Notes: a model not told the origin generated them from the sequence alone. Shown: positions 1 through 7,564, counted from the stretch's first letter. The stretch is DNA of 12,540 nt from Actinomycetota bacterium (GCA_009698295.1 WLQO01000024.1:1-12540); one strand, 5' to 3'. A program made the numbers and translations.

Positions 1-929
1 ACGCCCTAATTTTAGAAAATTCTCAGATCAAAGTTACAGTTCTACCTAAAATCGGTGCAAAAATATATGAATATTTAGATAAACGCACCGGAAAAGATCT
101 GCTCTTTCATCATCCCCGAGTTGAAGTTCGGCCACCAGTATTTGGTGCCAATGTTGATAATTGGTGGACTGGCGGAATCGATGATGCCTTCCCAACCGGC
201 CAACCGGCCACGGTCAACGGAGAAGAAATACCTTTCCTTGGCGAAGTCTGGTCGATGCCTTGGAAAGTAGAACCGCTTTCTCCAAATTCAATAAAGCTTT
301 CACGAATGGGAGTGATCACTCCATTTCTGTTGGAAAAAACTCTGACGCTAGAACCAGATAGCAATTACCTGCAAGTTGATTACTCTGTTACCAATATTGG
401 AACTACAAGTTTTCCTTACATTTGGGGAATACATCCAGCATTTCCTATCAGCACCGATACACGCCTACATGTTCCGGCAGAAAAATGTTGGTATGTGGAT
501 GGAACTGGGCCAATCGGCACGTCAGAGGAATTTAAAAAAGGTGAAAAATTTCAGCAATGGCCCATAAAATCTTTGACAGAAATATCATCCAAAGATCCAC
601 TTTCTTGGGAGTACTACTACTTGGCCGACCTCAAAGATGGTTGGCTAGCAGTCACAGATCACGTCAGCGATACGGGTTTTGCAATTACATTTGATAAAGC
701 AGTTTTTCCCAATATCCATATCTGGATGGTCAATGGAGGATGGCGCGGCATTCGAACCATTGCAGTTGAACCTTGGACTGCGATGCCGGCAGGGCTAGAT
801 CATGCAATAACTGCAGGTACAGCAGGGCAATTACAAGTAGGTCAGACAATTTCAACTCAAGTAAAAATGATCGTCTTTACCCCACCCACTCATATAAATG
901 GATTCACAGAAAATGGAGAAGTAAAATGA
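1..929 (+). CDS. Aldose 1-epimerase-like protein (galactose mutarotase fold), 5' end cut off by window
   Basis: The frame is open from the first whole codon (position 3) to TGA at 927-929, giving about 308 visible residues; the start codon lies outside the window. The protein resembles aldose 1-epimerase/mutarotase-fold proteins, which interconvert sugar anomers in the cytoplasm. Visible marks are NWWTGGIDDAFPTG near the start, a WGIHPAF motif whose His (codon 432-434) matches the family's catalytic-region histidine, and IAVEPWTAMP with a Glu (codon 768-770) in the position of the catalytic base. The ATG at 255 is internal, because homologous-looking sequence continues upstream of it. The last codon overlaps the next gene's ATG (ATGA at 926-929), so the two are translationally coupled. 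Together with the SDR and lactonase that follow, a role in sugar oxidation is likely. The sugar cannot be read from the sequence. Confidence 0.8.
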   Translation, partial: ALILENSQIKVTVLPKIGAKIYEYLDKRTGKDLLFHHPRVEVRPPVFGANVDNWWTGGIDDAFPTGQPATVNGEEIPFLGEVWSMPWKVEPLSPNSIKLSRMGVITPFLLEKTLTLEPDSNYLQVDYSVTNIGTTSFPYIWGIHPAFPISTDTRLHVPAEKCWYVDGTGPIGTSEEFKKGEKFQQWPIKSLTEISSKDPLSWEYYYLADLKDGWLAVTDHVSDTGFAITFDKAVFPNIHIWMVNGGWRGIRTIAVEPWTAMPAGLDHAITAGTAGQLQVGQTISTQVKMIVFTPPTHINGFTENGEVK

Positions 930-1678
930 ATTTCCAAGGAAAATCAGTCATTATCACAGGAGTATCTTCAGGCTTAGGACATGCTTTGGCAATCGAGTTT
1001 TCAAGTGCCAATGCAACGGTCTTTGGGTGCGATGTTAATGATGAAGCCGGAAGAGCGAATATGGAAGCTCTCGGTGCAACCTATTTTCATGTAGACGTAT
1101 CAAAAGAAAATGAAGTCGAAGAGCTGATAGCAAAAGTCGTTGCTAAGCATGGAAAACTCGATGTCATGGTCAACAACGCTGCAGTCTCTGTTAGCGAAGA
1201 GATGATAAATACCAAGGAAGTTGACCTTGATCGGATATTGGCCGTAAATCTGAAAGGACCATTTTTTGGAACAAAGCATGCAGTGAAGGCGATGCTAAAA
1301 ACTAATGGGGGAGCGATCGTAAATGTTGCTTCTATCCTGGGCCTAGTTGCCGATGGAATGCTTGCCGCTTACTGTGCTGCGAAAGGTGGAGTCCTTGGAC
1401 TAACTCGCGCTGCTGCTGTGCAATACGGTGATCGCGGAATTCGTGTGAATGCAATCTGCCCTGGAGATATAGATACTCCGCTGGTTGCTGAGTATTTCGA
1501 TATGTTTGATGATCCCAAAGCCGCGCGCGCAAAGATTGAAAATGAATATCCGATGAAGCGCATTGCTGCGCCAAAAGAAATTGCGCAATCAGTCATGTTC
1601 TTGGCCTCGCCATATTCTTCTTATATGACCGGCCAGCAATTAGTCGTTGATGGCGGACTAACCGTTTCTTGCTATTAG
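926..1678 (+). CDS. Short-chain dehydrogenase/reductase, probably a sugar (aldose) dehydrogenase
   Basis: This is a 250-aa classical SDR, a normal length for the family. The start is ATG 926, preceded by GGAGAA and overlapping the upstream stop; a longer in-frame extension to 773 would run through the mutarotase gene. Visible motifs are the cofactor glycine motif TGVSSGLG (residues 11-18), Asp36 at the end of the second strand (favouring NAD over NADP), NNAA (83-86), and the catalytic set Asn108, Ser136, Tyr149 and Lys153 (YCAAK). The C-terminus has the usual MTGQQLVVDGG. Known SDRs of this kind oxidise hydroxyl groups. Lying between a mutarotase and a lactonase, it most simply oxidises an aldose to its lactone (inference). 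It could also act on another polyol or hydroxy acid. Confidence 0.85.
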   Translation: MNFQGKSVIITGVSSGLGHALAIEFSSANATVFGCDVNDEAGRANMEALGATYFHVDVSKENEVEELIAKVVAKHGKLDVMVNNAAVSVSEEMINTKEVDLDRILAVNLKGPFFGTKHAVKAMLKTNGGAIVNVASILGLVADGMLAAYCAAKGGVLGLTRAAAVQYGDRGIRVNAICPGDIDTPLVAEYFDMFDDPKAARAKIENEYPMKRIAAPKEIAQSVMFLASPYSSYMTGQQLVVDGGLTVSCY

Positions 1679-1702
1679 AGATTTAAAACAGAGGAGAAAA
1701 TT

Positions 1703-2527
1703 ATGATGAAAATATTTGCAAGCGACCTTGATCATCCAGAAGGCCTGGCTTGGTCGCCATCAGGATGGCTTGCCGCTGGGGGAGAAGCGGGACAGGTTTA
1801 TCGGATAAACCCTGCAACAGGTGAAGCTACTGAAATAGCGAATACCGGAGGATTTATTCTCGGTATGGCATTTGATGGGGAAGAAAATCTTTACTTATGT
1901 GACATGGGTAGAAATGCAGTCTTGCGGTTAGATACCAAGACAGGACTTATAAGTGATTTAACAACCGGCAAAGTTGGCCGAGAGCTCAAGTCACCTAATT
2001 TTCCAGTTTTTCATTCTGATGGAAGACTCTTCTTCTCTGAATCAGGTGATTGGGGCGCAAGGAATGGTTCAATTTTCTGCATCCATCCAAATGGTGAAGT
2101 CACTCTTGAAAGCGAACTAGCGCCGGCATTTACCAATGGTCTTGCGATCGATCCAACAGAGAAGTACCTATACGTTGTTGAATCTGAAAACCCGCAAATT
2201 TCTCGGTGCGCTATCTCTGCGAATTCATTGAGCGCGCCAGAAGTTGTTGTAAAGATGCCAATGACTGTTCCTGATGGGCTAGTTTTTACAAAAAGCGGTG
2301 ATCTTATTATTTGCTGCTATCGCCCAGATGCAGTTTACATTTGGAATGGCGCTCAACTTGAAGAGATCATTAACGATTGGGCTGGAATAACTTTGGCAGC
2401 ACCAACTAATGCCGCCTTTATTGGGCAGGATGTTGACAGGTTTATTACTGCAAACTTAGCCGGGAGATACCTTGCAGAACTAACGGTGCCTCATAAAGGC
2501 GCCGCGCTTAAGTATCCCTCACGTTGA
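1703..2527 (+). CDS. SMP-30/gluconolactonase family lactonase
   Basis: This 274-aa protein belongs to the SMP-30/gluconolactonase/LRE family, six-bladed propellers that hydrolyse sugar lactones using a divalent metal. The four expected metal ligands all appear in order: Glu13 (HPEGLAW), Asn99 (SPNF), Asn145 (FTNGLAID) and Asp191 (VPDGL). Repeated blade-like segments such as GQVYRINPATG and NAVLRLDTKTG fit the fold. No signal peptide is seen, so it should be cytoplasmic. GAGGAG at 1691-1696 serves ATG 1703; an ATG directly after it (1706) is an equally plausible start. It lies 24 nt after the SDR, so it should be in the same operon and hydrolyse the lactone that the SDR forms. Its stop is one base from the stop of the convergent operon. 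Confidence 0.88.
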   Translation: MMKIFASDLDHPEGLAWSPSGWLAAGGEAGQVYRINPATGEATEIANTGGFILGMAFDGEENLYLCDMGRNAVLRLDTKTGLISDLTTGKVGRELKSPNFPVFHSDGRLFFSESGDWGARNGSIFCIHPNGEVTLESELAPAFTNGLAIDPTEKYLYVVESENPQISRCAISANSLSAPEVVVKMPMTVPDGLVFTKSGDLIICCYRPDAVYIWNGAQLEEIINDWAGITLAAPTNAAFIGQDVDRFITANLAGRYLAELTVPHKGAALKYPSR

Positions 2528-2535
2528 CTTAAGCG
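2505..2535. terminator. Hairpin over the convergent gene junction, possible two-way terminator
   Basis: CGCTTAAG at 2505-2512 and CTTAAGCG at 2528-2535 form a perfect 8-bp inverted repeat with a 15-base loop. The loop holds the TGA of the lactonase gene (2525-2527) and the right arm holds the TAA of the E1 gene (2529-2531). No strong T tract follows on either strand, so this is not a textbook intrinsic terminator. Its position between tail-to-tail operons is what suggests termination or 3'-end protection for both transcripts. Confidence 0.5.
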
Positions 2536-4535
2536 TTATGTAGTTCAGTTGCCGCCTCAACTATCTTAGAAACGGTAGGGATTAAGGCGCTCTGCAAAAT
2601 GGGAGAAGCTGGAATCCGAGAATCCGGAGTCGCTAATCGCATAATTGGAGCCTTCAAAGTCGCAAAGTGCGTCTCTCCTATTCGAGCAGAAATTTCAGCA
2701 CCGAACCCACCAGTGCGGTTTGCTTCATGAACGATGAGCAATTTTCTGCCGGAACTCTTCACTAATTCTGCGATAGCGCTTTCATCAAGAGGATTTAGCC
2801 ATCTCAGATCCAATACTGATGCGTGAATTCCTTGCGCTTCTAGAGCCTCAGCTGCTTCTAAGACCATCGGCACGTTCTTACCCCAAGTGACAATTGCCAA
2901 GTCAGTGCCTTGCTTACGCGTACGCGATCCGCCGACTTGTTCTCTTGGCGCAGAAGTATCTAGATAGCTTTTAACTAAATACAGTGATCGTGATTCAATA
3001 ATTATTACTGGATCAGGATCGGCAACAGCAGCACGTAACATTTGATAGGCATCATGACCGTTGGAAGGTAAGCCAACTTTAATTCCAGGAATATGAGCGA
3101 GTATCGCTTCAAGGCTCTGCGTATGTTGCGCACAAGAACCTGGAGTCGCACCTTGCTGCATCCGGATAACCATTGGTGCATGTTGCTTGCCGCGCGATAT
3201 AAATCGAACATTTGCTGTTTGATTTACGATTTGATCAAATGCAACAAGCATAAAGTCAATCCACATGATTTCTACGATTGGTTTCATCCCACCGATACTT
3301 GATCCGGTGGCAGCGCCTAAAATTGCCGCCTCTGAAATTGGCGTATCAAAAATCCGCTCGCCATACTTTTTTCGAAGGTTTCTGGTAACGCCAAATGTGC
3401 CACCTGCTGTTGCGATATCTTCTCCAAAGAGAACTACTTCAGGGCGTTCTTCCATCTCTTCATGGAGTGCGCGATTAACGGCTAGCCCATAAGCAACTTC
3501 TTCGCCTGAAGTTGGAAGAGGAGATAGTTCGTTCCATTTACTTGAGGCGAGCACATGCCCCAAAGCATCTTTTGGCTCCGGGAATGCTGAATTTAAAGAG
3601 AACTCTTTCTCGCTTGCAACAAATGCTTCTACTGCGATTTCTAAATCAGCAATAAGTGACTCAGAATGTGAAAGCACGAGCTGTGCACGTAATCTTGCAA
3701 GTGGATCTCGAGCAAGTGCTGCTTCACGATCGGCTTGAGTTCGATATAACTCAAGATCTAAGTTGTAATGGCCCAAAATACGAGGAACAGTTATCTCCAG
3801 GAATGTAGGTCCTTCACCATTACGTGCGCGGGCGACTGCTGCCTGCGCGCTAGAAAAGACCTGAGCTAAATCTCCGCCATCGACTAATTCGGCAGCGATT
3901 CCATATCCAGCAGCCCGTTGCCACAGCGCAGCATTAGGTACTGTTTCGGAAATCGGTGTCATTTCAGACCAAGTATTGTTTTCACAAATAAAAATAACGG
4001 GAAGTTTTCTGGCGATTGCAAAGACCATAGCTTCGTGTGATGCTCCTTGATTCGTTGCACCATCACCAAAAGAGACGGCGACTACGCCGCCTTCGCCGAG
4101 ATATTGCTGACTCATTGCAACTCCGTTAGCGATTGGTAATCCGCCACCAACGATGCTGTTCTCTCCAATAAATCCATATTCAGGTGCGACTAAGTAAGCA
4201 GAACCTGCGCGAGCACCGTTGATGCCATTGCTTCGTCCCAAAATTTCAGAGAAGAGTGCGCGAAGTGGTAGCCCTGATGCCAGAGCCCAACCATGTCCTC
4301 TATATGTGGCCATGGCGCGGTCTTTATCTAACATGGCGGCAATTACGCCAACTGGAGCCGACTCTTGCCCAACACAAACGTGAACAGATCCCGCAATTAA
4401 ATCAGCACGACGTAAATCTAAAACTGCCTCTTCCGTGCGTCGAATCATAAACATTTTTCTATACATGCCTAAGAGATCGTTTCCACGAACTGGCTTATCA
4501 AATTCCTGCGAGATGTGTTCTACCTGTGTGCTCAC
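2529..4535 (-). CDS. Fused alpha-beta E1 subunit of a thiamine-diphosphate 2-oxoacid dehydrogenase
   Basis: This 668-aa protein joins two chains that are usually separate. Residues about 20-310 form the E1 alpha part, with the ThDP/metal motif starting at GDG 157-159 (GDGATNQG) and ending at ENN 185-187. After a linker (about 310-345) comes the E1 beta part, with GEDIA (Glu372, the conserved glutamate that activates the thiazolium), FDTPISE, and the C-terminal transketolase-like domain with LDLRWLNPLD and GFGAEIS. Relatives are branched-chain 2-oxoacid, pyruvate and acetoin dehydrogenase E1 enzymes, which decarboxylate or cleave a 2-oxo compound and pass the acyl group to lipoyl-E2. No E2 or E3 gene is in the window. 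The start is GTG at 4533-4535 with AAGGAAAGG about 10 nt upstream. It is the last gene of the lacI-led operon, 17 nt after the SDR. The substrate is unknown. Confidence 0.88.
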   Translation of the reverse strand: MSTQVEHISQEFDKPVRGNDLLGMYRKMFMIRRTEEAVLDLRRADLIAGSVHVCVGQESAPVGVIAAMLDKDRAMATYRGHGWALASGLPLRALFSEILGRSNGINGARAGSAYLVAPEYGFIGENSIVGGGLPIANGVAMSQQYLGEGGVVAVSFGDGATNQGASHEAMVFAIARKLPVIFICENNTWSEMTPISETVPNAALWQRAAGYGIAAELVDGGDLAQVFSSAQAAVARARNGEGPTFLEITVPRILGHYNLDLELYRTQADREAALARDPLARLRAQLVLSHSESLIADLEIAVEAFVASEKEFSLNSAFPEPKDALGHVLASSKWNELSPLPTSGEEVAYGLAVNRALHEEMEERPEVVLFGEDIATAGGTFGVTRNLRKKYGERIFDTPISEAAILGAATGSSIGGMKPIVEIMWIDFMLVAFDQIVNQTANVRFISRGKQHAPMVIRMQQGATPGSCAQHTQSLEAILAHIPGIKVGLPSNGHDAYQMLRAAVADPDPVIIIESRSLYLVKSYLDTSAPREQVGGSRTRKQGTDLAIVTWGKNVPMVLEAAEALEAQGIHASVLDLRWLNPLDESAIAELVKSSGRKLLIVHEANRTGGFGAEISARIGETHFATLKAPIMRLATPDSRIPASPILQSALIPTVSKIVEAATELHNA

Positions 4536-4552
4536 GAGATTTTGGCCTTTCC

Positions 4553-5344
4553 TTAGTTTTTCTTCGTAAGAGCGGAGGTGTTACCTGGATTTAAATCAAT
4601 CGATAGACCACCATCGACATTTAAGACTTGTCCGGTCATGTAAGAAGAAGCCTTTGTGCCAAGGAAGAACATAACTTCCGCAATTTCTTCTGGAGTCGCA
4701 AATCTCTTTAAACTGATTCGATTACCAAGAACTTCTTGCGAAACTAGTCCATTCTTTAGATCTTTTTGAACTAAATCTGTCATCACATATCCGGGAGCTA
4801 CGGCATTCACTCGGATTCCGTATTCAGCCCATTCAGTTGCAAGGGAACGACCAAAGCCTTCAATTCCAGCCTTTGCGGCGCAGTATGAGGCACGAATTGG
4901 CATACCTAAGCGACCGGCAATTGATGAGACATTTACTATTGCTGCCCCGTTAGCTGCTCTTAGATAAGGGAAAGCTGCACGTGAGCAACGAAAAGTTCCA
5001 CCTAGATGGATATCAATAAGTTGTTGCCAATCAGCGGTTGCAATATCTTGAGTCGGTCCCTGATTTGTAATTCCTGCGTTGTTAATCAGCAGATCAATTT
5101 TGCCGTGCTTTTCTCCGACTAAGCGCATCGCTGTATCTACTGATTTATCATCAGTGACTTGTATCTGCAGTGCAAAGGCGCGCCCCTTGTGGTCACCTAG
5201 TGATGCAACGAATTCTTCCGTTCGCTCCAGATTCATATCTGTGAAATAAACCGTGAAACCACCGTTAAGTAAGCGGACTCCGGCAGATGCACCGATTCCT
5301 CTGCCAGCTCCAGTGATTACAGCTACTTTGTTTTCTTCGCTCAT
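4553..5344 (-). CDS. Short-chain dehydrogenase/reductase in the LacI-led operon
   Basis: This 263-aa classical SDR has TGAGRGIG (11-18), Asp36 (NAD preference), NNAG (88-91), Ser141, Tyr154 and Lys158 (SYCAAK), and MTGQVLNVDGG near the C-terminus. The tail beyond residue 248 is slightly longer than in the SDR at 926. The usual catalytic Asn of the N-S-Y-K set is His113 here (DIHLGGTF), a change also known from the 3-hydroxyacyl-CoA dehydrogenase parts of MFE-2-type enzymes. It should oxidise a hydroxyl to a keto group in the cytoplasm. Upstream of the E1 gene it might supply the oxo compound that E1 cleaves (inference). ATG 5344 follows a weak AGAG 11-nt gap after the preceding stop. It contains a 13-bp copy of the lacI operator at 4596-4608. 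Confidence 0.85.
   Translation of the reverse strand: MSEENKVAVITGAGRGIGASAGVRLLNGGFTVYFTDMNLERTEEFVASLGDHKGRAFALQIQVTDDKSVDTAMRLVGEKHGKIDLLINNAGITNQGPTQDIATADWQQLIDIHLGGTFRCSRAAFPYLRAANGAAIVNVSSIAGRLGMPIRASYCAAKAGIEGFGRSLATEWAEYGIRVNAVAPGYVMTDLVQKDLKNGLVSQEVLGNRISLKRFATPEEIAEVMFFLGTKASSYMTGQVLNVDGGLSIDLNPGNTSALTKKN
4596..4608. promoter_or_regulatory. Intragenic copy of the lacI operator sequence
   Basis: TCAATCGATAGAC here is identical over 13 bases to positions 7498-7510 in the lacI promoter region. It lies inside the SDR codons for SID near the C-terminus, about 60 nt before the E1 start. LacI-family repressors can use operators inside genes, as lac O2 does in lacZ. Here function is only inferred from identity, and coding constraint may explain part of the match. 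Confidence 0.35.
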
Positions 5345-5355
5345 TTTTTCACTCT

Positions 5356-6378
5356 CTATTTCTTAGTTGGCGCAGTTGCCCATATGCGTGTGTAATCTTC
5401 TTCTTCTGTGTCTGCAAGATCTTTGTAAACCAGCCATTCAGTCGTGACAGTAGATTTAGGATCGTCAATGAAAATAACTGGGCGGCGATTGACTCCAGCA
5501 TCCTCAACAGGCCAATGTTCTAGATAAAGATTGCAATGTGTGCAATACCAAGGCATCTCTGTCTTTCCCCATGAATAAGGTTGAGGTGTCTTGACAGTTC
5601 CCACGGACATATATGGACCTTCACCTGTTTCAATATCACCGCGGCGTAATACCCCGCCTGTGCCGCAACCAGCAAAAGTCATTCGGAACCGCTTGCCTTC
5701 ATCAACGACTTTAAATTCGCCTTGACGAGTTGGCCCACCAAAATGCGCACGCATACCTTCGCAGGAAAGTTGAAGTCTTTCTTCGCCGCTAAGCATTTCC
5801 CATGTTTTGTAACGCTTCTGCCATATTGTTTCGTAAGGCCCTCTGAGCGCTGAAACCGGCCCATCTGGTCCCTCAACCAGAAGAACCTCAGTCAAAATAT
5901 CTTGAACAAACTTAACTACTTCATCGCCCATTGTTTTATATACACGACGGGCATGGCTCAAACAGGTATCAAATTGTTCGTCGTTTTTCTGCTCCAAAAA
6001 GGCGAGAGCTTCATCAATAAAATCATTACCCACACGCTGGAAGCTTGCCCAAACATGTAGCTCAGGCACTCGAAAAATGTTTTCGTATTTTTCCATGCCT
6101 AAAACTTTTTTGGCATGATCCATTAATTGCTTTAGCCAGAGCACCATCATTGAATCAAAGATAAAATCACTTTCTTGGCGCATGTAACGCGCTAACTCAT
6201 CAGCCTTTGCATAATCTCCACGCTTGACCGCCAGCATGGCTAAGTACTGAGTCGGTATCCCCAATTGATGAGGGGGATCCTGCCGAATTTTACGATCGAA
6301 AGATTTCGAAAACTTGACAACATCGTGGACTATTTGATCTTCAGACAGACCAAGTGCACCAAGATCAATCTCTTTCAT
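5356..6378 (-). CDS. Uncharacterised protein with CxxC motif, possible metal-binding protein
   Basis: I do not recognise a named family with a known function. The start is ATG 6378 (340 aa, MKEIDLGALG), 7 nt after the lacI stop; a 373-aa reading from 6477 would run into the end of lacI and starts with unrelated-looking residues. The first 200 residues look mostly alpha-helical, hydrophilic and without membrane segments. The C-terminal third is richer in Gly, Pro and Trp and carries FAGCGTGG (Cys238), then WYCTHC (Cys279, Cys282, with His281), LEHWPVED (His288), and a final WLVYKD. Cys206 is the next nearest cysteine. Three or four Cys/His in this arrangement could bind zinc or iron (inference). 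I recall similar CG(S/T)GG...YYCxHC proteins of unknown function in other bacteria. Its place between the regulator and the SDR suggests a part in the same pathway. Confidence 0.7.
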   Translation of the reverse strand: MKEIDLGALGLSEDQIVHDVVKFSKSFDRKIRQDPPHQLGIPTQYLAMLAVKRGDYAKADELARYMRQESDFIFDSMMVLWLKQLMDHAKKVLGMEKYENIFRVPELHVWASFQRVGNDFIDEALAFLEQKNDEQFDTCLSHARRVYKTMGDEVVKFVQDILTEVLLVEGPDGPVSALRGPYETIWQKRYKTWEMLSGEERLQLSCEGMRAHFGGPTRQGEFKVVDEGKRFRMTFAGCGTGGVLRRGDIETGEGPYMSVGTVKTPQPYSWGKTEMPWYCTHCNLYLEHWPVEDAGVNRRPVIFIDDPKSTVTTEWLVYKDLADTEEEDYTRIWATAPTKK

Positions 6379-6385
6379 CTGGTTC

Positions 6386-7426
6386 TCATTTCCGGAGCGA
6401 TTTCGAGGATTCACGCAAAAACAATTCTGCGCTTTTTGAAACGGTCTGATATATCTCTTCCTTTGGCTGTTTTTCAATAAGCAAGTTGAGACCTTCTTCG
6501 CCTAGGTGCTGAAGTTGCAATCCAACTGTTGTCAAAGTCGGATTCAGAAGTGAAGCAAACTCCAAGTTATTAAATGCAACCATTGATAAATCATCTGGCA
6601 CGACTACTTTTGCTTTTCGGGCTGCGTTTAGCGCACCGACTGCCATGTTAAATTCTGAGACCACGAGCGCAGTTGCCTTAGGTTTACGCTTTAAAATCTC
6701 TTGGAATCCGCGTTGGCCGCCAAGGGCGCTGTACTCTTCTTCAATGATCAAATCAGGGCTAAAAGTTAGTCCAGCTTCGGTAATTGCCTTTTTAAAGGCG
6801 TTCTGGCGGCGCTTTCCGGTCTCCATGCTTGATCTACCGGCGATGTTGTAGATTTTCTTGTGCCCCAGTTCCACGAGGTGATCAACCAGCAAACTAATGG
6901 CATATTCATCGTCGAGGAACAGAGATCGCTTGACCCCGATGCTTTGGCGGTTTAAGAATAGGTACGGAAAGTTTCGAGCACTGAGATACTCATTAATCTC
7001 AGCGGTTTCAGAGGATGAGCCCCCAGCGATTAGCAAGGCATCAACTCTGCCTGAAGCGACGAGATCGATGATGAGTTCTAGAGGAGTTGTTAGTTCGCTA
7101 TTTGAAGATACAAAGAGCGCAACCTTTTGCTTGAGTGCTGCAATTTCCGCCCCGTGCACGATCTCGGCAAAGGCTGGATTTGAAAAGTTTGGAATAATAA
7201 GTCCAACGGCACCGATCTTGCGTGAGCTACGCAATCTCTGCGCTGCGTAATTTGGGCGATACCCGAGTTGCTCAATCGCATCCATTACTCGCTTGCGAGT
7301 CTCGGAAGAAACTCGAAGGGTGGGGTCTTCTTTTAGAATCTTAGAAACGACTGCGGCATCGACTTTGGCTAGAGCCGCCACTTGAGAACCGGTTACACGG
7401 GAAATCTTCGGAGAATGATTTGTCAT
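6386..7426 (-). CDS. LacI-family transcriptional repressor
   Basis: This 346-aa regulator has an N-terminal helix-turn-helix at about residues 11-32 (VTGSQVAALAKVDAAVVSKI), then VSSETRKRVMDAIEQLGYRPNY and a hinge helix AAQRLR (61-66). The periplasmic-binding-protein-like effector domain starts at KIGAVGLIIPN (70-80) and runs to the end; DDLSMVAFNN (278-287) is a typical late family motif. The start chosen is ATG 7426, with AAGGGGG 11 nt upstream; a TTG at 7453 in frame has no such site. It heads the operon with the unknown protein, SDR and E1, and faces the lyase gene. A central-CG near-palindrome sits just after its own -10 box, so autorepression is likely. Its effector is unknown; its neighbours suggest a small polar or acidic compound rather than a simple sugar. 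Confidence 0.92.
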   Translation of the reverse strand: MTNHSPKISRVTGSQVAALAKVDAAVVSKILKEDPTLRVSSETRKRVMDAIEQLGYRPNYAAQRLRSSRKIGAVGLIIPNFSNPAFAEIVHGAEIAALKQKVALFVSSNSELTTPLELIIDLVASGRVDALLIAGGSSSETAEINEYLSARNFPYLFLNRQSIGVKRSLFLDDEYAISLLVDHLVELGHKKIYNIAGRSSMETGKRRQNAFKKAITEAGLTFSPDLIIEEEYSALGGQRGFQEILKRKPKATALVVSEFNMAVGALNAARKAKVVVPDDLSMVAFNNLEFASLLNPTLTTVGLQLQHLGEEGLNLLIEKQPKEEIYQTVSKSAELFLRESSKSLRK

Positions 7427-7497
7427 TCTGGCCAAGGCCCCCTTCTTCAACAATTGCTGAGAATAGTAATGGCAAAAACTCTTGCGCTAATAGTTGG

Positions 7498-7510
7498 TCA
7501 ATCGATAGAC
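7498..7510. promoter_or_regulatory. Candidate LacI operator O1 at the lacI promoter
   Basis: TCAATCGATAGAC is a near-perfect palindrome around the central CG at 7503-7504; with G7497 added, 6 of 7 base pairs match. Read on the minus strand it ends CGATTGACC, starting 9 nt after the -10 box, so bound repressor would cover the lacI transcription start. The central CG palindrome is the usual LacI-family operator form. Confidence 0.6.
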
Positions 7511-7513
7511 TGT

Positions 7514-7542
7514 AGCGTAAAGGGAGCAAAAATCTTTGTCAA
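7514..7542 (-). promoter_or_regulatory. Candidate promoter of the lacI operon
   Basis: Minus-strand -35 TTGACA (7542-7537, perfect consensus), 17-nt spacer, -10 TACGCT (7519-7514, weak). The start of transcription would be near 7507, giving a leader of about 80 nt before ATG 7426. The -35 box overlaps that of the divergent lyase promoter by five bases. Confidence 0.55.
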
Positions 7543-7564
7543 GACTCAACGATCAAACTATCTT
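7536..7564 (+). promoter_or_regulatory. Candidate promoter of the lyase gene
   Basis: -35 TTGTCA (7536-7541), 17-nt spacer, -10 TATCTT (7559-7564); transcription would begin near 7571, about 36 nt before GTG 7607. A second -10-like TATAAC at 7583-7588 lacks a good -35 and would leave almost no leader, so I prefer the first. GATCAAAC (7551-7558) lies in the spacer. Confidence 0.5.

Noticed and set aside
773..925. In-frame upstream extension of the first SDR
   Set aside because: It lies wholly inside the mutarotase gene in another frame, and ATG 926 has a good ribosome binding site and starts just before the Rossmann fold.
6379..6477. 33-residue N-terminal extension of the CxxC protein
   Set aside because: It overlaps the 3' end of lacI on the same strand and is basic, low-similarity sequence. 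ATG 6378 lies 7 nt after the lacI stop.
6897..7250. 117-codon open frame antisense to lacI
   Set aside because: It is an out-of-frame shadow of a clear LacI-family gene, with no recognisable domain.
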